Notes: generated from the sequence alone by a model not told the origin. A stretch of 64,000 bases of DNA from Candidatus Koribacter versatilis Ellin345 (GCF_000014005.1 NC_008009.1:5572501-5636500); one strand, 5' to 3'; counted from the first letter of the stretch, positions 1-8,538 are shown. Translations and numbers: made by a program.

Positions 1-2539
1 CCGCGAGGATCCCAGCGAAATGTGATCCGTCCGCTGAGACGGCCAAGTCAGACCAGAATTGAGCGCCAAACTGCGGCGTGCTCGTCGTTTTGTAGGTGGA
101 GATGTCAGTTCGGTACGCCTGCCCTGTGGTGACACCGGTGTCAATGCCATAAATCACACTTCCGTCCGGCGGTGATGCGATCAGCCACCCTAGATAAGTT
201 GGAATAACTTTCCCGGTTGATGTTGCGAGATCGATTTCAACAGGCGGCCTTCCGCCGAATACGGCCTTGTTCTCCTTGGTTATCACGACCCTGCCCCACG
301 AGAACCCAGGGTTCGGCGTCGAGACCGAGAAGGTTTTCGATGGGTCGTCAGGGTTGACGACAGCGGCGTAGCCTGCGCTGGCGACAGCCACTAATCGGCT
401 TCCATCCGGACTGAGCGCTATATATCCGTAGTTCGCAGAACCAGCGAATGCCGGCAGCGCAAACGGCGTGTTCCACGTCAGCGAGATCGGGTCCAGGACA
501 TCGATCTCGGAGGCCTTTAGGGCATAGAGCAAGTTGCGATGCGAATCGAAGAGCAGTTGCAACACTCCACTCGTCGCTACCACGTGCGCGGATGGGATGT
601 ATGAAACCGCGCCCTTGACCGTGCTCGATCCGTACGCGCTTGTCACAGTGACATCCGCGGTTGTGGAAGCGGAGAGCGTTGGTGGTTGCAGACGAACTCC
701 TTGTAAGCTGCCCTTCGAAAGCGAAACCTGCTCAACGTTCGCGGCAGCTAGCCCGCCTACCGACACCGCCGGAACGGAGGATGCATCGGAGAAAAAACCA
801 AAACCGAACGCATACAAAGATTGTTCTCCCACGGGAGATAAGAGGTTTGCGCTCACCGCAGCAGCCTTTGCCCCGTAGGAGAATGCAAATGGCAGCGTCC
901 TGGAACTCCCTGCCGAATCGACGCACTCCACATCAACCGGGCCTGCTTGGGAAGACGCCGGCGCAGTCACTTGGGTGCCGTCTGCGGACACGGTTCCGGC
1001 CGCTCCAGCGAAGTAGAAGGAGTAGCCGGCAAAAAGACTGCTGTTAAACGTGGAATATGTCAGGCTCGCGTTCAGGCCTGCATTGGGCGGGTTCGGGAGG
1101 GGGCATTCCGGCCCGTCCAAGGTAGCGCCCGCTTCGGTCGGATTTGGAACCGGTGTCTGCGCTGTATCGATTACTTCGTATCCGCCATCGAATCCGACAA
1201 AGGCCCGTCCGACGCCGTCGATCGCGATTATCGTCGAGTAAACATCTGCTCTGTCTCCGAAAGCAGGTTGGTATCCGAGCGCCGTATAGGAGTTCGCATC
1301 GACCATCTCAAGCGAGACCGGGAAAATATTCTGCATGATGAGGCGGTTCCCGTCCGCAGTGAATCGCACGGTGGTGCCTGAATCCTGAAAAGCGGATGAA
1401 TACGGTACTGTCGCGAGTACATTGAATGAGTGATCGAGGAAGGTGACTTGCGATGCGGAAGCGACAGCAATCTTGCTTCCGTCAGCGTTCAGCGCGTAAC
1501 CCCGAACACCAAACGAATCGGCGGGCGGGTTGACCGTCGCCAGATCCACGACTGACGTAATACTGTCATCGTCCGAACTATACAAATAGAACTTGTCCAC
1601 CGCGAAAGCCGCCCATTTGCGGTCCGCACTTCGAACCATGCTCTTCGTGGACCAACTCGAAGCTCCGTTCAGAGGGCCAAGTTCCGTATACGTGTTCTTC
1701 TTTGAATCCCACTTTATTAAGTGAGCGGCGCCATCTGCGCCACCTCCCGCGATTCCCATTTCCTGGGTCAGCAGAAAGACGATGCCATTGGCCATCGCCA
1801 CAACGGATGGACAATTCAAGCTATAGGAGATACGCGGCAATGTCGGCAGCAGATGAATCGTCGCCTTGAGAGTATCTTCGTCCAGCGTGAAGAACTCTTG
1901 AGCAACCGTGCCGATAACGAGCGTCTTGCCGTCCGCCATTTGGTCAACGCTCCACGCCTGCGGTACCGAGACTCTCGCTTTGATCGTGAAATCAGAACCG
2001 GATATCACATCGACTTCACTCAACCCTGGATTCGCTGCGAAGAGTAACCCTCGAGTATCGTCGTAAAATCCGCGCCATAAAGTTCCACCTACAGAGTGGA
2101 ATCGATCAGGACGTGCAGCCTTCGCCACGTTGATCTGCACGGGACTTGAAACTTTGACGGATCCTGCGACTGCCTCAATGTTTGCCGATTGCGCTCCGAC
2201 TGTCGCTGAATCTGAGGCCGAGAAGGTCAGCTTCCCACTACTTCCCGTCTGAACAGACACCGATGTCGGCGAAACAGTCACCCCGGAAGAAAGACCGGTA
2301 GCGCTAACCGATACCGATCCGGAGTAGCCGCCCTTTCCCGTCACCGAGACAGTGACATCCTGTGTCGCTCCGCCCGGTGTCAGGTTCACTGTGGAAATGG
2401 AAAGGGAGACTGTGAAGCTCGGAGTTGAGCCACCACCGCCGCCACCCGCCGGAGGTTGCGTGTTGCCGCTTCCACCACCGCAATTTGCCAGGATAAGTAG
2501 AAAAGAAAGTATGCCCGCGAAGGAAAAGAGTCTTTGCAC
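1..2539 (-). CDS. Secreted lipoprotein with Ig-like and beta-propeller-like repeats (3' end beyond window)
   Basis: An open frame of about 846 codons runs to the left edge without a stop. The only possible start is GTG at 2539, because an in-frame TGA lies seven codons upstream. The N-terminus is a lipoprotein signal: a hydrophobic stretch ending in LILANC, with the lipidated Cys at residue 20. A Gly/Ser-rich linker follows, then an Ig-like domain (about residues 45-125) of the type common in acidobacterial surface proteins. After it come degenerate repeats with SPDG/NADG-type turns, suggesting beta-propeller blades. A second Ig/IPT-like segment lies near residues 480-640. It is probably outer-membrane anchored and surface exposed. 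No catalytic motif is visible and the function is unknown. Confidence 0.8.
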   Translation of the reverse strand, partial: MQRLFSFAGILSFLLILANCGGGSGNTQPPAGGGGGGSTPSFTVSLSISTVNLTPGGATQDVTVSVTGKGGYSGSVSVSATGLSSGVTVSPTSVSVQTGSSGKLTFSASDSATVGAQSANIEAVAGSVKVSSPVQINVAKAARPDRFHSVGGTLWRGFYDDTRGLLFAANPGLSEVDVISGSDFTIKARVSVPQAWSVDQMADGKTLVIGTVAQEFFTLDEDTLKATIHLLPTLPRISYSLNCPSVVAMANGIVFLLTQEMGIAGGGADGAAHLIKWDSKKNTYTELGPLNGASSWSTKSMVRSADRKWAAFAVDKFYLYSSDDDSITSVVDLATVNPPADSFGVRGYALNADGSKIAVASASQVTFLDHSFNVLATVPYSSAFQDSGTTVRFTADGNRLIMQNIFPVSLEMVDANSYTALGYQPAFGDRADVYSTIIAIDGVGRAFVGFDGGYEVIDTAQTPVPNPTEAGATLDGPECPLPNPPNAGLNASLTYSTFNSSLFAGYSFYFAGAAGTVSADGTQVTAPASSQAGPVDVECVDSAGSSRTLPFAFSYGAKAAAVSANLLSPVGEQSLYAFGFGFFSDASSVPAVSVGGLAAANVEQVSLSKGSLQGVRLQPPTLSASTTADVTVTSAYGSSTVKGAVSYIPSAHVVATSGVLQLLFDSHRNLLYALKASEIDVLDPISLTWNTPFALPAFAGSANYGYIALSPDGSRLVAVASAGYAAVVNPDDPSKTFSVSTPNPGFSWGRVVITKENKAVFGGRPPVEIDLATSTGKVIPTYLGWLIASPPDGSVIYGIDTGVTTGQAYRTDISTYKTTSTPQFGAQFWSDLAVSADGSHFAGILA

Positions 2540-2728
2540 CGGAGCCCGCCCGATAGTTCAGAGTAGAAGCTGAATTGTTCTGCGCATGTGGGGCATTCCC
2601 ATGAACGGCAATCTGCTCTTTGAAAACCGCAAAGCCGGAGGCGGATCCATTTCGCGGAATGACGTTCGTCTGGATCTGTCATTTCGTCGCGGCAGCTCAC
2701 TTTGCCGCCCGAAATCGCCATCACCCTT

Positions 2729-2764
2729 GTCATCCAGAGCGAAGCGAAGGATCTGCTGTTCGCA
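2729..2764. repeat. Dispersed intergenic repeat, gtcatc-gagcgaagcgaagg type
   Basis: The core gagcgaagcgaaggatct is a familiar short intergenic repeat of acidobacterial genomes. A related but longer palindromic version lies at 47940-47989. It lies downstream of no strong promoter and encodes nothing. Confidence 0.6.
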
Positions 2765-2784
2765 TTCGAACCACTAACCCCTTA

Positions 2785-2830
2785 TTTTTGAATATGTTGC
2801 CTGTAACCCCTTTAGATCGAATATTTTGCG
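2785..2830. repeat. Intergenic repeat copy A (pairs with 51688-51733)
   Basis: This 46-nt block aligns without gaps to 51688-51733 with 38 identities, by hand count. The last ten bases (atattttgcg) are identical. Both copies are followed about 45-50 nt later by a cgcggg(n)-aggggt motif. The copy here is also spanned by a 9-bp inverted repeat, gtaacccct (2803-2811) and aggggttac (2878-2886). Confidence 0.6.
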
Positions 2831-2887
2831 CGCAAAACACTCTCTAAATTCTTGAAAACAAAGAATGCCCCGCGGGTAGGGGTTACT

Positions 2888-3511
2888 TTATAAGTAACGT
2901 TTTCCCGAGACGAACGGACTCCCCGCAACGATGTACCGCAGCGGCAAATCTGCCGATTTCGTGATGCCGATCCGCGGGGTCTCGCGCACCTCGACCGCCC
3001 CGAAACCGTCATCCACGATCCGCAGGTCGCTCTTTGGCGAGACCATGTCTTTGCCGTTATCACGGTCGCGGGTGACGGCCAGGGCTTCGGCAAGCCGTCC
3101 AGGGCCGCTGGCGATCAGCCGCAGCTGCGAGGGCTCCAGCTGGCGATTAGCTGCCATGCGCTCAACGCCGGCGATTGGCTCCAGCGCCCGGAAGAGTATC
3201 CCGCCCGCTTGGCCGTCCGGCAGGCACGAGACGTTCAGGCAAAAGTGGTTGCCGTAGATGAAGTACACGTAGGCGTATCCGGGAGGCCCGAAGAGCACCG
3301 CGTTGCGCGCTGTTTTGCCCGCAGCGGAGTGGGCAGCCGCGTCGTCGGCGCCAAGGTAGGCTTCGCATTCCACGATGCGGCCCGCCAGGATGGCCCGGCC
3401 CTCGCGGCGCAGTAAGACTTTTCCCAACAATTCGCGTCCAACGATACGTGGATCGCGATTGAAGAACGCGCGCGGCAACGGCGCCAGTTGCGCCAGCGAG
3501 GACCGGGGCAT
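2888..3511 (-). CDS. mpg: 3-methyladenine DNA glycosylase (AAG/MPG family)
   Basis: A 207-aa protein of the alkyladenine DNA glycosylase family, which excises alkylated purines to start base-excision repair. The family core is clear: VECEAYLG (residues 47-54), then a DDAAAHS segment, NAVLFGPPGYAYVYFIYG and a CLNV segment. By alignment to human AAG, Glu50 is the water-activating catalytic residue and Tyr52 the residue that stacks in the flipped-out-base site. The length fits bacterial members. It starts 9 nt after the stop of the selenocysteine peroxiredoxin gene on the same strand, so the two probably form a stress-defence operon. The segment CLPDGQAGG replaces the usual xxPEGxPxA without changing length. 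Confidence 0.93.
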   Translation of the reverse strand: MPRSSLAQLAPLPRAFFNRDPRIVGRELLGKVLLRREGRAILAGRIVECEAYLGADDAAAHSAAGKTARNAVLFGPPGYAYVYFIYGNHFCLNVSCLPDGQAGGILFRALEPIAGVERMAANRQLEPSQLRLIASGPGRLAEALAVTRDRDNGKDMVSPKSDLRIVDDGFGAVEVRETPRIGITKSADLPLRYIVAGSPFVSGKRYL

Positions 3512-3520
3512 CCCAACAGA

Positions 3521-3985
3521 TTACTTGGTTTTGCCCTTGGCGAAAGCGAGTACCTCTTCGGCGTGGCCGTCAGGCTTCACGTTTTCAAAGATGTGCACGA
3601 TCTTGCCGTCGGGGCCGATGAGGAACGTGGTACGCGCAATCCCCATCACCTTCTTGCCATACATGTTCTTCTCTTTGATCACGCCAAAGAGGCCGGCAAC
3701 TTTCTTGTCGGCGTCTGCTAGAAGGGTGTACTGCAGGTCGAACTTGTCTTTGAATTTCTTCTGCGCGGAAGGCTTGTCAGCGGAGATGCCGAGCACAACT
3801 AACCCGGCACGAGTAAGCTTGCTGTATGCGTCGCGGAACCCGCACGCTTCAATGGTTCAACCGGGTGTGTCGGCTTTTGGGTAGAAGAACAGCACCACGT
3901 GTTTGCCCTTGAACTGGTCGAGCGAAGTCTCGACGCCGTTCTCGTCGGGCAGGGTGAAGGATGGAGCTTTATCGTTGATGTTCAT
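3521..3985 (-). CDS. bcp: Peroxiredoxin of the Bcp/PrxQ family with selenocysteine at the peroxidatic position (UGA at 3857-3859)
   Basis: Read through one in-frame UGA, this is a complete 154-aa Bcp peroxiredoxin, matching the family length. It starts MNINDKAPSFTLPDENG and contains FFYPKADTPG-U-TIEACGFRD. The UGA is codon 43, exactly where the family has its peroxidatic Cys (PGCT). The resolving Cys five residues on (Cys48) is kept. The frame after the UGA is intact and conserved to the stop (GISADKP, MYGKKVMGIARTTFLIGPDGKI). A hairpin at 3828-3847 fits a bacterial SECIS. Conventional gene calling would split this into a 42-aa fragment and a truncated 91-aa ORF from GTG at 3796. It should reduce peroxides in the cytoplasm using thioredoxin. 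The alternative is a TGC/TGT to TGA null mutation or read error, less likely given the exact position and the SECIS-like hairpin. Confidence 0.85.
3828..3847 (-). other. Putative bacterial SECIS hairpin
   Basis: On the minus strand, GCGTGCGG and CCGC-G-ACGC pair as an 8-bp stem with one bulged G on the 3' side. The loop is GTT. The stem starts 9 nt and the loop 17 nt after the UGA at 3857-3859. The loop distance matches known bacterial SECIS elements such as that of fdhF, as does the G at the first loop position. The hairpin lies inside the coding sequence and covers the Cys48 codon. Confidence 0.7.
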
Positions 3986-5405
3986 GGCGAATCAGTTTTA
4001 CCGCAAGTTGGCCGCCTGCGCCATCGTCGGCTGCAGCGTTTTGACCTTGGCGCAAAGCAAGCCTAAGCCGCGCACCGGACCACGCGCGATCTCCGTCCTT
4101 GAAAAAGACGCCCAGGGCAACACGCGCCTCGTGCCGGTGACGATCTGGATCAACGACCGCTATTACGACGCCTCGCAATATCAGGCCAACCCGATCCCGA
4201 TGGTCGCTGAGCCCGGCACCGTTTACGAAATCCTCCAAACCAACATCCCCCTGGCCTGGTTCACCACCGAAGAGCCTCGCCAAATCCACGGCAATTGGAT
4301 CAGTGCGGGGACGTGGCAGAAGAAAAAAGGCGAATACGCGAGTTCGCCCGCGAAAGTGGAAGTAAATATGGGTAGGGATGGTGATCGCCCGGTGCTGAAG
4401 CGACACGGGCAATCAGGTTCTTCCTCCACATCGTCTTCGGATTCGGGCTCGAGCCATGGCGATGGCGATCCGGACCGGCCGACGCTGAAAAAATCGAAGA
4501 CTGCGCAATCCGACGACTCGTCGGCTTCGACAACGACGCAAGATAATGATGCTGATCGGCCGACACTGAAGAAATCAAAATCCGCACAGTCCGACGACAA
4601 CAGCGATTCCGGTTCGACGCCAACTATCGCCAAGCGCTCGGCCGCTCCTGTCGACGAAAATCTCGCCCACGATACCAACGAGAGCGATCCCGATCGTCCC
4701 ACGCTGCGCAAGAACACAACCGGCGCAAATCTCTCCGACAATGACAAGCCCCTCAGCATTCCGACGGGCATGACGCAAGCTGCTGCGCCGAAGAAGATCG
4801 CGCCGCAATCTGGCACGTCGGTGGTGGAGCAGTACATCGCCATCTCCGATCCGCAGAAGAGCGAGTACCGGCCCTACAAGTACGAGCTGAAGCCGGAAGA
4901 CATGCCGCCGTGGACCGCGAAAGTACAGAAGATCGCCGGGCCGCTGTTAGAAAAATGGGCGATGGGGCACGGTGGCGTGAAACTACCGCCGAACCTCACC
5001 TTCACCGACTTCGATATTCGTGCGTTCGATGTGGATTACAACAACAATCCGGAATTCGTCTTCACCGCAAGCTACACCCCGGAAGCTTCAGTCCCCGCGA
5101 AGAAAAGACCTGGAGTGAAAGCTGCGCCTGCGCCAGCTCCGTCAAAGCCGGTCACCTACTACCTCACGGTGGTTGCTCGCACCGATTCCAATGGTGACGC
5201 CAGCGCGATCTTCTCGCAGATCACCGACAACACGCGCCTCGATGCCTATGGCCGTCTCGAACTGATTGACGCCGTGGATGCCGAAGGCTACGGCCGCGGC
5301 AGCCTCCTCTTCCGAGAGTACAACGACGTAAGCAAAGCCTTCGTCTTGTACCGGGTGGACGCCTACAACCTGACGAAATTGTTCGAAGGCGCCAGCGGAG
5401 AGTAA
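3984..5405 (+). CDS. Secreted protein with DRPTLKK repeats, function unknown
   Basis: A 473-aa protein starting MANQFYRKLAACAIVGC, a signal peptide ending near LTLAQ. The first 110 residues are a folded region (INDRYYDASQYQANPIPM). A low-complexity Ser/Asp-rich stretch then carries four degenerate copies of D-x-DRPTLKK, starting near 4378, 4468, 4552 and 4687. The C-terminal 200 residues look globular and include FDIRAFDVDYNNNPEFVFTA, which is reminiscent of a calcium-binding or VCBS-like strand pattern. An upstream in-frame ATG at 3978 is an alternative start. The chosen ATG overlaps the start codon of the divergent bcp gene in a shared CATG. I do not recognise the family; it looks acidobacterial. 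Confidence 0.75.
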   Translation: MANQFYRKLAACAIVGCSVLTLAQSKPKPRTGPRAISVLEKDAQGNTRLVPVTIWINDRYYDASQYQANPIPMVAEPGTVYEILQTNIPLAWFTTEEPRQIHGNWISAGTWQKKKGEYASSPAKVEVNMGRDGDRPVLKRHGQSGSSSTSSSDSGSSHGDGDPDRPTLKKSKTAQSDDSSASTTTQDNDADRPTLKKSKSAQSDDNSDSGSTPTIAKRSAAPVDENLAHDTNESDPDRPTLRKNTTGANLSDNDKPLSIPTGMTQAAAPKKIAPQSGTSVVEQYIAISDPQKSEYRPYKYELKPEDMPPWTAKVQKIAGPLLEKWAMGHGGVKLPPNLTFTDFDIRAFDVDYNNNPEFVFTASYTPEASVPAKKRPGVKAAPAPAPSKPVTYYLTVVARTDSNGDASAIFSQITDNTRLDAYGRLELIDAVDAEGYGRGSLLFREYNDVSKAFVLYRVDAYNLTKLFEGASGE

Positions 5406-5409
5406 CGCT

Positions 5410-6345
5410 CTAGTTGTGCATCGCGCACCATTGCAACACGCGCGATTCAAATTGGCGCGGGTCGCGGCTCCAGGCGCCGGTGTGGAGGGCGCCTGGAACT
5501 TCCCATAGCTCGGAATGCGACGTATCGATCCGATGCAGCTTTTCGGAGTTCACGGGGAAGATGTTGCGGTCCGCGCCGCCGTGGATGAGCAACAGCGGAA
5601 CGGACGAATGCGCAACTGCATAGGACGGATCGGCCTGCGTGAGATCGATCTTGTAGCGCAGTCGAGCGTAGAGCAGGCCCGTTTCGATCATTGGCCGGCC
5701 AAGTGTTTTCCCGAACCAAAGCCCTAGGTGAGAAATCTCGGAGAACTTGCTGTAAGCCCCATCGCGGAAGGTGGCAAACGGCGATTCCGCAATCGCACCG
5801 CAGAAGCGCGGCTCAACCGCGAGAGATTGCACCAGAATCGCCGCACCGAGCGATTCCCCCATTCCATAAACGCAACGTGGCCTGTGCTCGTCGTAAAGCC
5901 ACGAAACCCAGCGATGGATGTCGTCACGTTCGAGCACGCCGTAGGTCGCGAGTTGGCCGCCGCTCACGCCATGCGCGCGCGAGTCGGGCAGCAGGACCGA
6001 GTAGCCGTTATGGAGGAACAACCGGGCAAATCCGCCCATACCTTCACGGTTGTCGGTAACGCCATGCAGCAGAATCACCGCACTTCCGTTGGCGTGTTCC
6101 GGCTCCACGAACCAGCCGCGGAGAATCGCGCCGTCATTGGCGGTAATCGAGACGTTCTGAAGCTCGGCGTGGAACTCGGTCATGACAACGCGCCGAGCGA
6201 TTTCCGTGTGCGTGATCGGGCGTCGTGGGAGATGGACGGTGATCTCGGCGAGATAGACGCCGCCGCTTATAGACACGACAAGATAGAGGAAGAACAACGC
6301 GGCAGAGGCGCGAGTGAGGAGCTTGCGCATGAGAGCACCTACCAT
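5410..6345 (-). CDS. Membrane-anchored alpha/beta hydrolase
   Basis: A 311-aa protein (306 aa if it starts at the ATG at 6330). One N-terminal hydrophobic segment (residues 13-32) should anchor it with the catalytic domain outside the cytoplasm. The hydrolase fold is marked by VILLHGVTDNREG (oxyanion region), the nucleophile elbow GMGESLGAA with Ser165, LLIHGGADRNIFP carrying the probable Asp, and GALHTGAW carrying the His. It resembles the BAAT/S9-like hydrolases of unknown substrate. It is convergent with the DRPTLKK-repeat gene, 4 nt apart. Confidence 0.82.
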   Translation of the reverse strand: MVGALMRKLLTRASAALFFLYLVVSISGGVYLAEITVHLPRRPITHTEIARRVVMTEFHAELQNVSITANDGAILRGWFVEPEHANGSAVILLHGVTDNREGMGGFARLFLHNGYSVLLPDSRAHGVSGGQLATYGVLERDDIHRWVSWLYDEHRPRCVYGMGESLGAAILVQSLAVEPRFCGAIAESPFATFRDGAYSKFSEISHLGLWFGKTLGRPMIETGLLYARLRYKIDLTQADPSYAVAHSSVPLLLIHGGADRNIFPVNSEKLHRIDTSHSELWEVPGALHTGAWSRDPRQFESRVLQWCAMHN

Positions 6346-6384
6346 TGATACGCGGATGCTCTCAGGAAGTTCCCGTTAAACCTC

Positions 6385-7860
6385 TTACCCTTCCAACTTC
6401 TTCGTCAGCAGCTCATTCACGAGCGCGGGATTGGCCGCACCCTTCGACGCCTTCATCACCTGGCCGACGAAGAAGCCGATGACGGTCTTCTTGCCTGCGC
6501 GGTACTGCTCGAGCTGCTTCGGATTCGCGGCGATGACTTCGTCGATGATCTTCTCCAGCGCGCCGGTATCCGAGATCTGCTGTGGCTTCTCTTTCTCGTA
6601 GATCGCGGGGAAATCTTCGCCGCGCTCGAATGCGAGGTCGTAGAGATCCTTCAGCATTTTGCCGCTGATCGTGCCTGCTTCAACTAGATCGGCCGACATC
6701 GCCACGCCATTCATCGAGATCGGCGACTGTTCAATCTCCAAGCCTTTGGCCTTGAGGCGGCCGATGAGTTCGCCCTGCACGAGGTTCGCGACGCGCTTGG
6801 GGTTCTTGGCCTGCTTAGCCGCAGACTCAAACTGGTCGGCCATGGTGCGAGTGAGGGTGAGCGTGTGGGCGTCGCCGTCCGTGATGCCGTATTCCGCGAT
6901 CATCCGCTTCCGGCGCGCTTCGGGAAGTTCGGGCAAAGTGCTGACGATCTCATCGCGCCACTTCGTATCTACAACGAGCGGAAGCAGGTCGGGCTCGGGG
7001 AAGTAGCGGTAGTCGTGCGCCTGCTCTTTCGAGCGCATGGAGTACGTTCGGCCTTCGTTGGAGTTGTAGAGGCGCGTCTCCTGCTTCACCTGCCCACCGG
7101 ACTCGAGCACCTCGAACTGACGGAGGATTTCGTAATCCAGCGCCTGCTTGATGAAGCGGAACGAGTTCACGTTCTTGACTTCGGCTTTGGTTCCGAACTG
7201 TTCCTGGCCCTTGGGGCGAATGGAGACGTTGGCGTCGCAGCGTAGCGAGCCTTCTTCCATGTTGCAGTCGCTCACACCGGTGTAAAGGATGATCTCCTTC
7301 AGGTTCGTGAGGTACTCGTAGGCCTCGTCGGCAGAGCGGATGTCGGGCTCGCTGACGATCTCGATCAGCGGCGTGCCGGAGCGGTTGAGATCGACCGAGG
7401 ACTTGTCGGCGCTGTCGGGAAGACCGTCATGCAGGCTCTTACCGGCGTCGTCTTCCATGTGCAGACGCGTGATGCCGATCTTCTTCGGGCCAGCGGCGGT
7501 CTTGATGTCGATATAGCCGTGCTCGGCAAGCGGCTTGTCGAACTGGGAGATCTGGTAGCCCTTCGGCAGATCGGGATAGAAGTAGTTCTTACGCGCGAAG
7601 ATGGAGCGCTCGCGAACCTGGCAATTGAGCGCGGTAGCGGCCAGCACCGCGAACTCGACGGCCTTGCGGTTCAGCACCGGCAACGCGCCGGGCATGCCGA
7701 GGCAAACCGGGCAGACGTTGGTATTCGGCGGCGCTCCGAATTGGGTGGAGCATCCGCAGAAAGCCTTGGTGGCGGTGAGGAGCTGAACGTGAACCTCGAG
7801 CCCAATGACAGGCTCGTACTTCTCGAGGACAGTCGCTAGCGTGATCGGCGTGGTGGCCAT
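6385..7860 (-). CDS. gatB: Aspartyl/glutamyl-tRNA amidotransferase subunit B
   Basis: A 491-aa GatB, the subunit that phosphorylates Glu-tRNA(Gln) or Asp-tRNA(Asn) and passes it to the GatA amidase in the GatCAB complex. The N-terminus has YEPVIGLEVHVQLLT, then the zinc ligands in CGCS (Cys35, Cys37) and CPVC (Cys50, Cys53), and LNRSGTPLIEIVSEPD. The C-terminal YqeY/GatB tail domain (residues 330-491) is present with EYRAGKKTVIGFFVGQVMK. gatA and gatC are not adjacent. A TATAAT box lies 6 nt before the ATG with no SD, so the mRNA may be leaderless. Confidence 0.97.
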   Translation of the reverse strand: MATTPITLATVLEKYEPVIGLEVHVQLLTATKAFCGCSTQFGAPPNTNVCPVCLGMPGALPVLNRKAVEFAVLAATALNCQVRERSIFARKNYFYPDLPKGYQISQFDKPLAEHGYIDIKTAAGPKKIGITRLHMEDDAGKSLHDGLPDSADKSSVDLNRSGTPLIEIVSEPDIRSADEAYEYLTNLKEIILYTGVSDCNMEEGSLRCDANVSIRPKGQEQFGTKAEVKNVNSFRFIKQALDYEILRQFEVLESGGQVKQETRLYNSNEGRTYSMRSKEQAHDYRYFPEPDLLPLVVDTKWRDEIVSTLPELPEARRKRMIAEYGITDGDAHTLTLTRTMADQFESAAKQAKNPKRVANLVQGELIGRLKAKGLEIEQSPISMNGVAMSADLVEAGTISGKMLKDLYDLAFERGEDFPAIYEKEKPQQISDTGALEKIIDEVIAANPKQLEQYRAGKKTVIGFFVGQVMKASKGAANPALVNELLTKKLEG

Positions 7861-7866
7861 CTAGGG

Positions 7867-7872
7867 ATTATA
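7867..7872 (-). promoter_or_regulatory. -10 box of gatB, leaderless type
   Basis: A perfect TATAAT followed by 6 nt and then the gatB ATG. No SD fits between. The expected transcript begins at or next to the start codon. No good -35 is visible. Confidence 0.6.
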
Positions 7873-7884
7873 TAAAGGCGCGGC

Positions 7885-8538
7885 CTACTTCGCCTTGTCG
7901 AGCGGGATTTCGAAGTACATGAGCTCGTTGCCACCACCGTCGCGGATGCCGGTGACGTAGAGCGTGGCGCCAGCGAGCGCGTCGTTGAGATCGGAGACGT
8001 CGAAGAACACGAAGCCGGATTGCGTGTTGTTCGGTTCCACGGCGCGGGCCTGAAACATGGCGTGTTCGACTTCGTCCTGGTCTTCCTGCTTCAGGCCGCC
8101 GACTTTGTGTTTGGTTGGGAACGGCAGCGGGCTGGTGGTGCGAGCAACGTCGTCGCTGCGCTTGGCGTGTGTCATGCGTCGGAAGATGTCCTGCTCTTCC
8201 ATGGGCGAGAGCTTGGCGTGGCGCTCGTGTGCAACGAGCTGGACGGTCATTTTCGTGAGGGCTACCGGCGCTCCGCCTTCATTGGTGATGATCAAGTTGA
8301 TCGGAAGGACACCCTTGTCGAGATACTTGAGACGGAAGATCGATGCCTTCTGCTCGGTGTTATAGATGTCAGCCGCGATAGTGACCTTTTCGTTGGTATG
8401 GGCATCGTGCGCGGGATAGGTGTCGGCATTCGAGACCTTCGGCGGCTCATATTGCTTGGAGGCGTAGAGGGCTAGCGCGAAGACGGCGATGAGGGAAACT
8501 ACAAGTAAACTGCGTCGGGAAGAGAGCGGCATGAGCAT
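7885..8538 (-). CDS. Membrane-anchored or secreted protein of unknown function
   Basis: A 217-aa protein from the ATG at 8538, or 215 aa from the ATG at 8532. An N-terminal hydrophobic helix (SLLVVSLIAVFALALYA) is followed by a soluble domain with beta-rich segments such as LPINLIITNEGGAPVALTKM and GFVFFDVSDLN. This layout suggests a periplasmic Ig-like fold with a conserved structural role, but I see no catalytic motif. A longer frame reaches 8592 and would overlap waaA regulatory DNA, so the shorter start is preferred. CATAAT lies 7 nt before the second ATG. It is upstream of gatB on the same strand with 24 nt between them. Confidence 0.7.
   Translation of the reverse strand: MLMPLSSRRSLLVVSLIAVFALALYASKQYEPPKVSNADTYPAHDAHTNEKVTIAADIYNTEQKASIFRLKYLDKGVLPINLIITNEGGAPVALTKMTVQLVAHERHAKLSPMEEQDIFRRMTHAKRSDDVARTTSPLPFPTKHKVGGLKQEDQDEVEHAMFQARAVEPNNTQSGFVFFDVSDLNDALAGATLYVTGIRDGGGNELMYFEIPLDKAK

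Larger units (their letters stand above)
2540..2887. other. Intergenic region between lipoprotein gene and mpg
   Basis: No convincing gene. It holds a dispersed gtcatccagagcgaagcg-type repeat (2729-2764) and a 46-nt block (2785-2830) with a near copy at 51688-51733. It also holds a 9-bp inverted repeat (gtaacccct at 2803, aggggttac at 2878). Short open frames here show no RBS and no recognisable product. Confidence 0.7.

Noticed and set aside
3200-3235. Possible small mobile insert encoding CLPDGQAGG inside mpg
   Set aside because: Such Pro-Asp-Gly-Gln-Ala-Gly inserts are seen elsewhere, but here the segment does not change the length of the protein relative to the family, so nothing has been inserted.
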